NCBI GenBank assembly: GCA_965267405.1
Contig: OZ253954.1
Span: forward strand, 434,001 to 498,000
Length of the DNA: 64,000 bases
Source of the DNA: JAPPOI01 sp028818055
GTDB lineage: Bacteria > Pseudomonadota > Alphaproteobacteria > Rhodobacterales > Rhodobacteraceae
Reading direction: 5' to 3'
Part shown: piece after piece, positions 1 to 6,777 of the stretch
Position numbering within the stretch: the stretch's first letter is position 1
Layout of the letters: every line of letters begins with the position of its first letter
Notes under the pieces: generated by a model
Database searches by the model: none
What the model saw: the letters and a program-made list of their open reading frames with translations, nothing else
What the model was told of the DNA's origin: nothing
Program-made: the position numbers and the translations under genes

Positions 1-347
1 GCGATGTTGCCGAGTTAGAGTATGGCCGCAGGTTGGTCGAACACGTGAAAACTGACGAGATGATGCGCGAACTTACCGATGGCGGTGTCGACAAGCTGGT
101 TTACTACCCAACGACAACGCGTGAAGAGAGCCCGAAAATGGGGCGGATCACCGACCTGTTGAAGTCCGGTGAAGTTTTCGCAGATTTAGGTGTCGAGGGG
201 ATCTCGCCGGATACCGACCGCGCCATGGTGTGTGGCTCGATGGGACTGAACTTGGATCTTAAGGAAATTCTGGAAGGCTTCGGCCTGGAAGAAGGCGCCA
301 ACAGCGATCCAAAACACTATGTCGTTGAGAAAGCCTTCGTCGGCTAA
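1..347 (+). CDS. fpr: Ferredoxin--NADP+ reductase, C-terminal part (5' end outside window)
   Basis: The open frame enters from the left edge (first full codon at position 3) and encodes the last 114 residues. Visible are the NADP-binding-domain elements KMGRITDLL, ERAMVCGSM-like text (here DRAMVCGSMGLNLDLK) and the end YVVEKAFVG, which closes bacterial class I Fpr proteins through the C-terminal residues next to FAD. Such enzymes pass electrons between NADPH and ferredoxin or flavodoxin in the cytoplasm. The real start is upstream of the window; the TTG at 33 is internal. A bidirectional-looking hairpin follows 24 bases after the stop. Assignment is by recognition of the family; confidence is high for the family and lower for the exact electron partner. 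Confidence 0.9.
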   Translation, partial: DVAELEYGRRLVEHVKTDEMMRELTDGGVDKLVYYPTTTREESPKMGRITDLLKSGEVFADLGVEGISPDTDRAMVCGSMGLNLDLKEILEGFGLEEGANSDPKHYVVEKAFVG

Positions 348-370
348 TTGACCGGAAATTCAAAACGAAA

Positions 371-403
371 GGCCGCGCAGACAATCTCCGCGCGGCCATT
401 TTC
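371..403. terminator. Hairpin terminator between convergent genes
   Basis: GGCCGCGC (371-378) pairs perfectly with GCGCGGCC (390-397) across an 11-base loop, followed by ATTTTC on the plus strand. It lies between fpr (plus) and the Ala/Asp-repeat gene (minus), so it may serve both. Confidence 0.75.
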
Positions 404-405
404 TG

Positions 406-1197
406 TTACATACCAAGTGCTTGTTTTACTTGGTCGATCACGCCTTCAACCAGTTCAGGGTTGTCCGCGGCCGCCGAGATTGCGGCCTCCAGCGTGGTTT
501 TTTGAATTGCACCAAGATCGCTTGCCTTGACGGCATCGGTTAGCGCGCCGGCATCAAATCCGTCGACCGTCAGAGCGTCGCCAAGGGTCGAGGCCATCCC
601 ATCGCTCGCGGCGTCTGTTGCAGCATCTGTCGCAGTGTCGGCTGCATCAGCCGCGGTATCTGCTGCGTCGGTTGCAACATCGCCAGTGCCTTCAACAGCA
701 TCGTTTGCTGCGTCAGTTGCGCCCTCAACCGTATCGCCAACGGCGTCGGTCGCAGCGTCGGCGGCTTGACCTGCAGTATCGGCGGCGCTGTCTGCGGCAT
801 CGGTGGCAGCGTCTGTGACGTCGCTTGCAATACCTTCGACGGCATCCGTCGCTTGACCGGCCAAATCGTTGACCACGTCGCCAACAGCTTCGGCTGCGGC
901 TGAGCCTTCGCCCAGCGCATCGTTCACAGCATCGGTTGCTTGCTCGGCAACGCCCTCAACCGCTTCATTGGCCGCATCGACAGCACCTTCGACGGCGTCC
1001 GTAACCGCATCAGATGCGCTTTCGGCAGCGTCGGTCGCCGCGTCTGAAGCGTCTTCAGCAGCCTCGGTTGTTTCCTCAATGGTTTCTTCAACCGCCGCAG
1101 GAGCTTCGACGATCGGTTCGCCTTCTTGCCCACCCATTATGTACCACGCCACGGCGCCAATAATGACCACCGCCGCGATTATCATCAGTGCTCTCAT
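406..1197 (-). CDS. Membrane-anchored Ala/Asp-rich repeat protein
   Basis: 263 residues. Residues 1-20 (MRALMIIAAVVIIGAVAWYI) form one hydrophobic anchor. Residues of about 25-195 are a low-complexity tract of short units such as DAATDAA, ADTAADA and DAVEGA, dominated by Ala, Asp, Glu, Thr and Val with no Lys or Arg over long stretches, so it is strongly acidic and probably helical. The last 60 residues are ordinary sequence (DALTVDGFDAGALTDAV...IDQVKQAL) and may be a small folded domain. I chose the ATG at 1197 because AAGGAG lies 8 bases before it; the GTG three codons upstream overlaps that ribosome site. No function is assigned. Surface spacer, LEA-like or apolipoprotein-like helical protein are all only possibilities. 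Confidence 0.7.
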   Translation of the reverse strand: MRALMIIAAVVIIGAVAWYIMGGQEGEPIVEAPAAVEETIEETTEAAEDASDAATDAAESASDAVTDAVEGAVDAANEAVEGVAEQATDAVNDALGEGSAAAEAVGDVVNDLAGQATDAVEGIASDVTDAATDAADSAADTAGQAADAATDAVGDTVEGATDAANDAVEGTGDVATDAADTAADAADTATDAATDAASDGMASTLGDALTVDGFDAGALTDAVKASDLGAIQKTTLEAAISAAADNPELVEGVIDQVKQALGM

Positions 1198-1406
1198 ATC
1201 GTGCACTCCTTTCCAAATTTGCCGCCCTCATGCGGCATCGCAGCAAAGAAAGTCGAGTCGTTCACTGACGTCACGGGGGAAAATGGCGGAAGTCGGCGCA
1301 TATCCATGGTCACTTTCCGCGGCATTCTTCTTAAATGCGGTTGAAAGACCCGAATACACTCTTTATTTTCCGGAGCCTAAGACGTGAACATAAAAGGAAG
1401 AACACC

Positions 1407-1949
1407 ATAGCCCGCAGACCACACAACGCACCGCCGGTGCGTGAAACCGGACCTCGCGTCAACGACCGAATCCGGGCCACTGAAATCAGGTTAATTGGAG
1501 CCGACGGAGAAAATGTAGGAGTCGTTTCGCCTGAACGAGCGCTTGAAATGGCTGAAGACGCAGGATTAGACCTGGTCGAAATCTCTCCAAATGCTACCCC
1601 CCCTGTCTGCAAAATCATGGACTTTGGTAAGTTCAAGTACGAGCAGCAGAAACGCGAAAGCGAAGCTCGGAAAAAGCAGAAAACCATCGATGTAAAAGAG
1701 GTGAAGTTTCGCCCCAACACCGACACTCATGACTATGACGTCAAGATGAGGAATGTGACGCGCTTCTTGGAAGCCGGCGACAAAGTCAAAGTCACGTTGC
1801 GGTTCCGCGGTCGCGAAATGGCACACCAGAACCTTGGACGCGAGCTTTTGGAACGCGTCGCCGAGGACATCAAGGAGATCGGCAAAGTTGAGAACATGCC
1901 GAAGATGGAAGGTCGCCAAATGGTCATGATGATCGGGCCTGCGAAGTAA
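1407..1949 (+). CDS. infC: Translation initiation factor IF-3, AUA start codon
   Basis: 180 residues from an ATA start at 1407, the usual IF-3 length. IF-3 binds the 30S subunit, blocks premature 50S joining and proofreads the start codon. The N-terminal domain (RVNDRIRATEIRLIGADGEN) leads to the linker KFKYEQQKRESEARKKQK and the C-terminal domain with KVTLRFRGREMAHQ. AAGGAAG sits 6 bases before the ATA, and family alignments known to me begin M/I-ARRPHNAPP at exactly this codon. The frame stays open upstream to a TTG or ATG-like codon near 1335, but that extension (LKDPNTLFIF...) is not IF-3. A rare start codon is the known basis of IF-3 autoregulation (AUU in E. coli); here it is AUA. A strong terminator follows 21 bases downstream, so the gene is probably monocistronic. 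Confidence 0.95.
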   Translation: MARRPHNAPPVRETGPRVNDRIRATEIRLIGADGENVGVVSPERALEMAEDAGLDLVEISPNATPPVCKIMDFGKFKYEQQKRESEARKKQKTIDVKEVKFRPNTDTHDYDVKMRNVTRFLEAGDKVKVTLRFRGREMAHQNLGRELLERVAEDIKEIGKVENMPKMEGRQMVMMIGPAK

Positions 1950-1970
1950 TCTTCGAGGGAAGCCCTTCTA

Positions 1971-1999
1971 AAAGCCCGGCTTGGACCGGGCTTTTTTAT
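1971..1999 (+). terminator. Rho-independent terminator of infC
   Basis: AAAGCCCGG (1971-1979) pairs with CCGGGCTTT (1986-1994) around a 6-base loop and runs into TTTTTTATT. Classic intrinsic terminator. Confidence 0.92.
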
Positions 2000-2095
2000 T
2001 TTATAATCAGATATTTATCCTTAACGACCGCAGTGTCATTGTTGAAGATCTAGAAACAGGTCTTTGTACAATATTAGCTGAGTGATGCTTGCCGC

Positions 2096-3118
2096 ATGCA
2101 TCCCCGCCCGCTAAGGTCATCGCTGTTAAGTGAGGACGAGTTACACATGGTAGCGGGGGCTGCGCTATCCGACGATTTAACTGATACTCAGTGGCTTTGT
2201 GAGCTGGAAGAGATCGGTGAGGTTGAAGGGTTCTTTTCACCTCTAGGTGATAACCATGCGGCGATCTTTGTGGATCGGTCGCAGGATGTACTTTTTGTCT
2301 CGTTCGAGACACTAACCGGTGTGCGATCGACCAGCGAAACGGGCCTTCCACTTGGCTTTGACGTGTGTGAGCGGCGTGGCTGGTCTCATTTGACAGTTCT
2401 CGCCACAAAAGACCGATGGTTCCGAGACCGTCACGTTTACGCATTCTTTGATCGCATGGTCGACGACGCGTTCTTCGAAGATTTTGATACAGTCATTTTC
2501 TATGGCGCAGGGATGTGCGGCTACGCCGCCGCGGCCTACAGCGTGGTCGCACCCGGAGCGACTGTTTTCGCAGTGTCACCGCAAGCAACTTTGGCGCGCA
2601 GAATGACTGAATGGGATGACCGATTCCCCGGAGTACGTCGGCTCGACTTTACGTCGCGCTACGGATTTGCGCCTGACATGCTTGAAGCCGCGTCAGCGGC
2701 GTACATAATTTATGACCCAAGCGAAGTCGAAGACGCTATGCATGCTTCACTGTTTCGTGGAACGAACATCCACCACACGCGTTATCGGCGCGGTCGGTCG
2801 GGAGCGATTGATGCGGACTTTCGGGCCATGGGTTTGGTGTCGGTTCTTTCTGAGCGCGCTGCAAACGGAAATCTTTCGCCGCTGACGATTGCAAAGTCGT
2901 TGCGTTCTCGCAGACGGCACATCCCGTACCTGCGAGCACTTCTCGCTCGATTAATGCAGGAAGACCGGCATTATCTTGCAGCGCTTTTGTGTCGCCGGGT
3001 TCTCGCCGATCGGCACCTTCCCCGGTTCCAGTCGGCGCTTGCGATGGCCGAACAGAAACTACTGGAGGCTGGCAAGACACCACCTGGTCACCAGGCAAAT
3101 CAAAGCGAGCCCGCCTAG
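2096..3118 (+). CDS. Conserved Rhodobacterales protein with GAGMCGYAA elbow, function unknown
   Basis: Up to 340 residues. The middle carries a beta-strand/turn element, TVIFYGAGMCGYAAAAYSVVAPGATVFAVSPQ in pattern (about residues 132-165), which resembles the nucleophile elbow of alpha/beta hydrolases (G-x-S-x-G) with Met-Cys in place of the Ser position. I recall similar Roseobacter proteins being labelled phosphoadenosine phosphosulfate reductase, but none of the PAPS reductase motifs is visible, so that label looks wrong. The C-terminal third is rich in Arg and Leu with helical repeats (YLRALLARLMQED, YLAALLCRRVLADR). The start is uncertain: the ATG at 2096 has no clear ribosome site, and the ATG at codon 18 has AGGA at a long spacing. 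It stands alone and converges on the secreted-protein gene 6 bases away. Confidence 0.75.
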   Translation: MHPRPLRSSLLSEDELHMVAGAALSDDLTDTQWLCELEEIGEVEGFFSPLGDNHAAIFVDRSQDVLFVSFETLTGVRSTSETGLPLGFDVCERRGWSHLTVLATKDRWFRDRHVYAFFDRMVDDAFFEDFDTVIFYGAGMCGYAAAAYSVVAPGATVFAVSPQATLARRMTEWDDRFPGVRRLDFTSRYGFAPDMLEAASAAYIIYDPSEVEDAMHASLFRGTNIHHTRYRRGRSGAIDADFRAMGLVSVLSERAANGNLSPLTIAKSLRSRRRHIPYLRALLARLMQEDRHYLAALLCRRVLADRHLPRFQSALAMAEQKLLEAGKTPPGHQANQSEPA

Positions 3119-3124
3119 CAGGCG

Positions 3125-3748
3125 CTAGTCTGATAACAATTTATCCAATTCACCGATTTCCGCGGCACGGATATGTATGGGCGGAAAAACATCAGCGTCA
3201 TCGTCGTAATTGAACCCGACGATGATTGGAATCATGAGATCAACCAGAAACTCATAGAGAACGGTTTTTGACCCGGTTGCGTCGCTGATACGGGTTTGGA
3301 AGCTGATCGATTGAAACGAACAGTCTCCAATTGAGATTTCCCGCAGCTCTTGGGATTCATAGGAAAACGCTATGCGTTCCAACTCCTGACCGCTGATATC
3401 CAGTGTCGCACGAAATCCGTCGGCACCTGAGTATGGGCTGAGAGGCGCGAGATTGTCTGTCGGGAAACTATAAGAAAAGAACTCTGATTCTTCTTCGAAC
3501 GGCGCGAAATACGCGGTTTCAAGAACTCCGTTGGAAGACTCGTAAACCGTTGCTTCATCGAGGTCCGCGATGAATTCGGTTTCGCGGACCACACCGGCTG
3601 CGGTGCGTTCAATATGGGTGAAGTCACCGCCTTCAAATTCGACGATAACGCCGATTTCGAGATCTGCAGCAACTGGGCAGGCTACTGCAGGTGACCAATG
3701 CGCGGCGCCGAAAAACGCTAGAAGACACGCACTGGACTTAGCAGTCAC
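3125..3748 (-). CDS. Secreted protein of unknown function
   Basis: 207 residues. The N-terminus (TAKSSACLLAFFGAAHWSPAVA then CP) looks like a Sec signal peptide with cleavage near residue 23. The mature part is acidic, rich in Glu, Phe and Ser, with alternating polar/hydrophobic stretches that suggest beta structure (SYSFPTDNLAPLSPYSGADG, FRATLDISGQELERIAFSYES). Two Cys remain in the mature part besides the one at the cleavage region. I do not recognise a family. It is the last gene of a short minus-strand run that starts with the two DUF1127 genes, although the 25-base gap to the nearer one and the different function leave co-transcription open. Confidence 0.65.
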   Translation of the reverse strand: MTAKSSACLLAFFGAAHWSPAVACPVAADLEIGVIVEFEGGDFTHIERTAAGVVRETEFIADLDEATVYESSNGVLETAYFAPFEEESEFFSYSFPTDNLAPLSPYSGADGFRATLDISGQELERIAFSYESQELREISIGDCSFQSISFQTRISDATGSKTVLYEFLVDLMIPIIVGFNYDDDADVFPPIHIRAAEIGELDKLLSD

Positions 3749-3773
3749 GCGGCAACTCCGCCGCGCGATGTGC

Positions 3774-3932
3774 TTAGTAGGCGCTCAGGCCTGTGACGAA
3801 TGTGCGCTGAAGACCTTCGCGGTCGAAACCGCGAGCGGCCAATTGTGAATCGCTCATCGAGAACAGAGATTGATACCGGTTGGTCGGACCGAAAGCAGAC
3901 ATAAATCCAGCAAACCATGCGGGCGTAGCCAT
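3774..3932 (-). CDS. DUF1127-family small protein, 52 aa (copy 1)
   Basis: Reading the minus strand from the ATG at 3932 gives 52 residues beginning MATPAWFAGFMSAFG and containing MSDSQLAARGFDREGLQ, the YjiS-like DUF1127 core (usually L-S-D-x-x-L-x-x-x-G-L-x-R). AAGGTG lies 6 bases before the start. Members of the family are tiny basic or hydrophobic proteins; in Agrobacterium and Rhodobacter some are tied to RNA turnover, sRNA function, or phosphate and carbon metabolism. Copy 2 lies 51 bases upstream in the same direction. It is below the usual length cut-off for automated calls and easily missed. Confidence 0.82.
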   Translation of the reverse strand: MATPAWFAGFMSAFGPTNRYQSLFSMSDSQLAARGFDREGLQRTFVTGLSAY

Positions 3933-3983
3933 GATGCACCTTTTTATCGAGTTGACGGGGAGAGATTGTCTCCCACGAAGCAG

Positions 3984-4154
3984 TTAAAGATATTTGATGT
4001 CGCGAAAGACGTGATCGACGATTTGATGACGCTTCAATCCGCGAGCGGCCAACTGCGCATCCGACATTGCGGATAACGTGCGCAACTGATTGGCGCGAGA
4101 CATGCTGTCGGTCAGCGAGTTCAGCGCCGATCCAATGTTTGCAAAAACGGACAT
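3984..4154 (-). CDS. DUF1127-family small protein, 56 aa (copy 2)
   Basis: 56 residues from the ATG at 4154, with AGGAG 8 bases upstream. The segment LSAMSDAQLAARGLKRHQIVDHVF is the DUF1127 core and matches copy 1 at MSD-QLAARG. The N-terminal half (SVFANIGSALNSLTDSMSRANQL) is amphipathic and unlike copy 1, so the two are diverged paralogues and not a fresh duplication. The pair reads in the same direction with a 51-base spacer, suggesting one transcript starting upstream of 4154. Confidence 0.85.
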   Translation of the reverse strand: MSVFANIGSALNSLTDSMSRANQLRTLSAMSDAQLAARGLKRHQIVDHVFRDIKYL

Positions 4155-4306
4155 GGTTCATCTCCTCGTCTACGAGGTTTTTGACATGCCTTTGACTTAC
4201 GCATTCTAACGCGCGTGAGAACCTCCAAGTTTGCATAGCCGCCATCGCATGAGCGAAAGGCTCGCAATTTTCAGATGGCCGGTTCTGCATCAAGTGCGCC
4301 AAAATC

Positions 4307-4600
4307 CTAGCTGTCGTAATCCGGCGCCTTTGAGGACTTCCACTTGTCGATCAGACGAGGTCCAAACACCCCAAGAGCAGCACCAATGGCCAACGGCGCG
4401 GCGTGTGGCGTTGCGAAAATCATGGCCAAAATGGCGGCACCAACAAGGCACACTGCAAACGATAACGCGCGCATTTCGGCTGCATCAATTGGAACGTCAT
4501 CCAACAGAATGTTTTCAAGCGCGGCTTTGATCCGGGCCTCGGCATAGGGCGCACCCCAACCGGCAGCTATGCCTAGAATGAATGTACCAAACATTTCCAA
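4307..4600 (-). CDS. Small membrane protein, unknown function
   Basis: 97 residues with an N-terminal hydrophobic stretch (FGTFILGIAAGWGAPYA) and a longer pair of hydrophobic stretches in the second half (ALSFAVCLVGAAILAMIFA and APLAIGAALGVFGPRLIDKW). The loop between holds an amphipathic helix with acidic residues (ARIKAALENILLDDVPIDAAEMR). The composition and a hydrophobic pattern interrupted by Gly and Pro fit a real inner-membrane protein. I recognise no named family. It precedes the DUF1127 pair in the same direction at a distance of 152 bases and diverges from pyrC. Confidence 0.65.
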   Translation of the reverse strand: MEMFGTFILGIAAGWGAPYAEARIKAALENILLDDVPIDAAEMRALSFAVCLVGAAILAMIFATPHAAPLAIGAALGVFGPRLIDKWKSSKAPDYDS

Positions 4601-4738
4601 CTCTCCATTCGGTCCCCGTTTCGTTTAACCTATCACAAGTTTTCCGATGCCAATGAAGTGGTTTTTGCGTGCGCAACGATTTTCGGCACATTCGAACCGC
4701 TCTGGTGCTTGAAAAGCCGTTCGGCTAGACCCGGGGCC

Positions 4739-5776
4739 ATGACCACTCAGCTAACGATCCGACGACCCGACGATTGGCATCTTCACCTAAGAGACGGTGC
4801 CATGATGGAGGGCGTACTGCCGCATTCGGCGAAGCACTTTGCACGGGCCATCATCATGCCGAACTTGGTGCCGCCGGTGGTCACTGGCAACGATGCAGAA
4901 GACTATCGATCTCGCATTCTTTCGGCGCTTCCGGATGGCTCGACTTTCCAGCCGTTGATGACGCTTTATCTGACCGAAGATACTGACGCCGACGACGTCG
5001 CCAAGGCCGCTGCTTCGGGATTGGTCAGTGCCGTCAAACTTTATCCAGCGGGTGCGACCACGAACTCTTCCAGCGGTGTGAGAAACTTTGACAACGTACG
5101 CGCCGTTTTAGAGCGCATGGCCGAGATTGGACTGCCGCTTTGCGTGCACGGCGAAGTCACGCACGGTGAGATCGACATCTTCGACCGTGAGGCGGTGTTC
5201 ATCGACACAGTCTTGGACCCAATCCGTCGCGCGACACCTGGGTTACGGGTTGTGATGGAGCACATCACGACTTCGGATGCCGTTGACTACCTCAAGGCCG
5301 GGAATGAAACACTGGGCGCAACCATCACCGTCCAGCACTTGATGCTGAACAGAAATGCTTTGTTGGTTGGTGGAATTCGGCCGCATTACTATTGTCTTCC
5401 AGTCTTGAAACGTAGCACGCACCAGGAAGCGCTTATTGAGATCGCGACGGCGGGGTTTGAGCGAGTGTTTCTTGGCACGGATTCGGCGCCCCATGCGACC
5501 CACACCAAGGAAAACGCCTGCGGCTGTGCCGGTTGCTTCACGGCACCGATCGCCATGTCTTGTCTGGCTGAGGTGTTTGATGAAGCGGACGCGCTTGGAA
5601 ATCTGGAAGCGTTTACATCATTGAACGGCCCCGCCTTCTATGGGGTGCCGCCAAACGAAGATTCGATCCTGCTTGAAAAGACATCGCTTATCGAGGTGCC
5701 GGATCAGGTTGAAACCGGCGTTGGACCGGTAACGGTTTTTGATCCCGGTCGCCCGCTTCATTGGCGCGTTTCATGA
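4739..5776 (+). CDS. pyrC: Dihydroorotase (class II)
   Basis: 345 residues, the size of E. coli PyrC (348). It cyclises carbamoyl-aspartate to dihydroorotate in pyrimidine synthesis. The metal-binding DDWHLHLRDG (His14, His16), the probable carboxylated Lys100 in SAVKLYPAGATTNSS, CVHGEV, MEHITT and the LGTDSAPH aspartate motif are all present, so the enzyme should be active. The start is the ATG at 4739 giving MTTQLTIRRPDDWH; the frame is open for 27 codons upstream but that text has no family resemblance. pyrE follows in the same direction after a 97-base spacer that contains a GC-rich hairpin element, so the two make a pyrimidine unit. Confidence 0.96.
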   Translation: MTTQLTIRRPDDWHLHLRDGAMMEGVLPHSAKHFARAIIMPNLVPPVVTGNDAEDYRSRILSALPDGSTFQPLMTLYLTEDTDADDVAKAAASGLVSAVKLYPAGATTNSSSGVRNFDNVRAVLERMAEIGLPLCVHGEVTHGEIDIFDREAVFIDTVLDPIRRATPGLRVVMEHITTSDAVDYLKAGNETLGATITVQHLMLNRNALLVGGIRPHYYCLPVLKRSTHQEALIEIATAGFERVFLGTDSAPHATHTKENACGCAGCFTAPIAMSCLAEVFDEADALGNLEAFTSLNGPAFYGVPPNEDSILLEKTSLIEVPDQVETGVGPVTVFDPGRPLHWRVS

Positions 5777-5779
5777 GTT

Positions 5780-5850
5780 TCGCCGGGCTTCGCCCGACGA
5801 TCCGCCGGTGGGCCTTGCCCCCCGGACCCCCCAGAGTATTTTTACCAGAA
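5780..5850 (+). repeat. GC-rich hairpin element in the pyrC-pyrE spacer (Rhodobacterales-type interspersed motif)
   Basis: CGGGC/TTC/GCCCG (5784-5796) is followed by a C-rich run, GCCCCCCGGACCCCCC (about 5817-5832), and then AGAGTATTTTTACCAGAAAGAAC. I know a very similar block (GGGG...CCCCCGGACCCCC...GAGTATTT...) as a frequent intergenic motif of Rhodobacteraceae genomes. Only this one copy was noticed in the window, so the repeat label rests on memory and not on what is visible here. The motif could affect readthrough between pyrC and pyrE. Confidence 0.5.
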
Positions 5851-5873
5851 AGAACAACAGAAAGTTTTTGGCC

Positions 5874-6548
5874 ATGATCCCATCGAGTTTTCCAACCAAG
5901 GAAGAAATTGCCCGGCTTTCGGCGCGCATGCTTCTCGAGATCGAGGCCGTTCACTTTAATACGGACGAGCCGTTCACTCTGGCCAGCGGATTGCCATCGC
6001 CAACCTACATTGATTGCAGAAAGCTCATCTCCTTTCCCCGGATCAGGTCGACGTTGATGGACTTTCTGGCGGTCACCGTTATGCGGGATGCGGGCTTTGA
6101 AGCTTTCGATAACATTGCAGGCGGTGAAACAGCGGGCATCCCTTTTGCCGCATTCGTCGCAGAACGCTTGGCTCTCCCGATGACATATGTGCGCAAGAAG
6201 CCCAAAGGTTACGGTCGGAACGCCCGTATCGAAGGGCAGATGAGCGAAGGCGATCGGGTTCTTCTGGTCGAAGACCTGACAACTGACGGTGGTTCGAAAT
6301 TATCGTTCGTCGACGCCATTCGCGAAACCGGCGCCAGTTGCGCCCACACTGCTGTCATCTTTTATTACGGTATTTTCCCGGAAACGATCGAAACGCTGGG
6401 CAATCATGGAGTTCAGTTGCACCATCTTTGCACCTGGTGGGATGTTCTGGCCGAAGCGCGCGAAAGCGGCGCCTTCAGTGAGGCGACTTTGACCGAGGTC
6501 GAGGCGTTCTTGCAGGCGCCCCGGGCTTGGCAGGAAGCTCGTAGCTAA
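5874..6548 (+). CDS. pyrE: Orotate phosphoribosyltransferase
   Basis: 224 residues. It joins orotate to PRPP to make OMP. The PRPP-binding motif VLLVEDLTTDGGS is complete, preceded by the flexible loop with KKPKGYGRNARIEG and the N-terminal FTLASGLPSPTYIDCRKL. The start ATG at 5874 is the first that leaves the spacer repeat out of the protein; the frame itself is open further upstream. Compared with the E. coli enzyme the C-terminal region (LTEVEAFLQAPRAWQEARS) is extended, as is usual in Alphaproteobacteria. It follows pyrC and precedes dnaB after a 229-base gap that carries DnaA-box-like sites. Confidence 0.96.
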   Translation: MIPSSFPTKEEIARLSARMLLEIEAVHFNTDEPFTLASGLPSPTYIDCRKLISFPRIRSTLMDFLAVTVMRDAGFEAFDNIAGGETAGIPFAAFVAERLALPMTYVRKKPKGYGRNARIEGQMSEGDRVLLVEDLTTDGGSKLSFVDAIRETGASCAHTAVIFYYGIFPETIETLGNHGVQLHHLCTWWDVLAEARESGAFSEATLTEVEAFLQAPRAWQEARS

Positions 6549-6555
6549 GAAATCT

Positions 6556-6686
6556 TGTGGGCAAAAATTGTGGATACCTGTGGGCGAACACCTGATCGAA
6601 TCGATTGATCGGGCAGAAATCACGGGACTCCCACCAGATGTTGTGGCAGAATTTCGGTAAGGCACTCCGAGCAGACGTTGCCCACA
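6556..6686. promoter_or_regulatory. Cluster of four DnaA-box-like 9-mers upstream of dnaB
   Basis: Against the consensus TTATCCACA there are TTGCCCACA on the minus strand (6556-6564), GTATCCACA on the minus strand (6569-6577), TCGCCCACA on the minus strand (6579-6587) and TTGCCCACA on the plus strand (6678-6686). The first three sit within 32 bases. Each has one to three mismatches, so binding is plausible and not certain. They lie 90-220 bases before the dnaB start. Confidence 0.45.
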
Positions 6687-6777
6687 GGCTTATACCGCAC
6701 TTATGAACGGTTATTTCCTCATACCGTGAACGCGTCCGCTCATCTAAACCAACTGTCAGGGGCAGAGAGGGGCACAG

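Noticed and set aside
527..1387. Plus-strand frames over the Ala/Asp repeat gene (Ser/Val-rich proteins)
   Set aside because: They mirror the repetitive minus-strand gene; the minus frame has the anchor, ribosome site and terminator.
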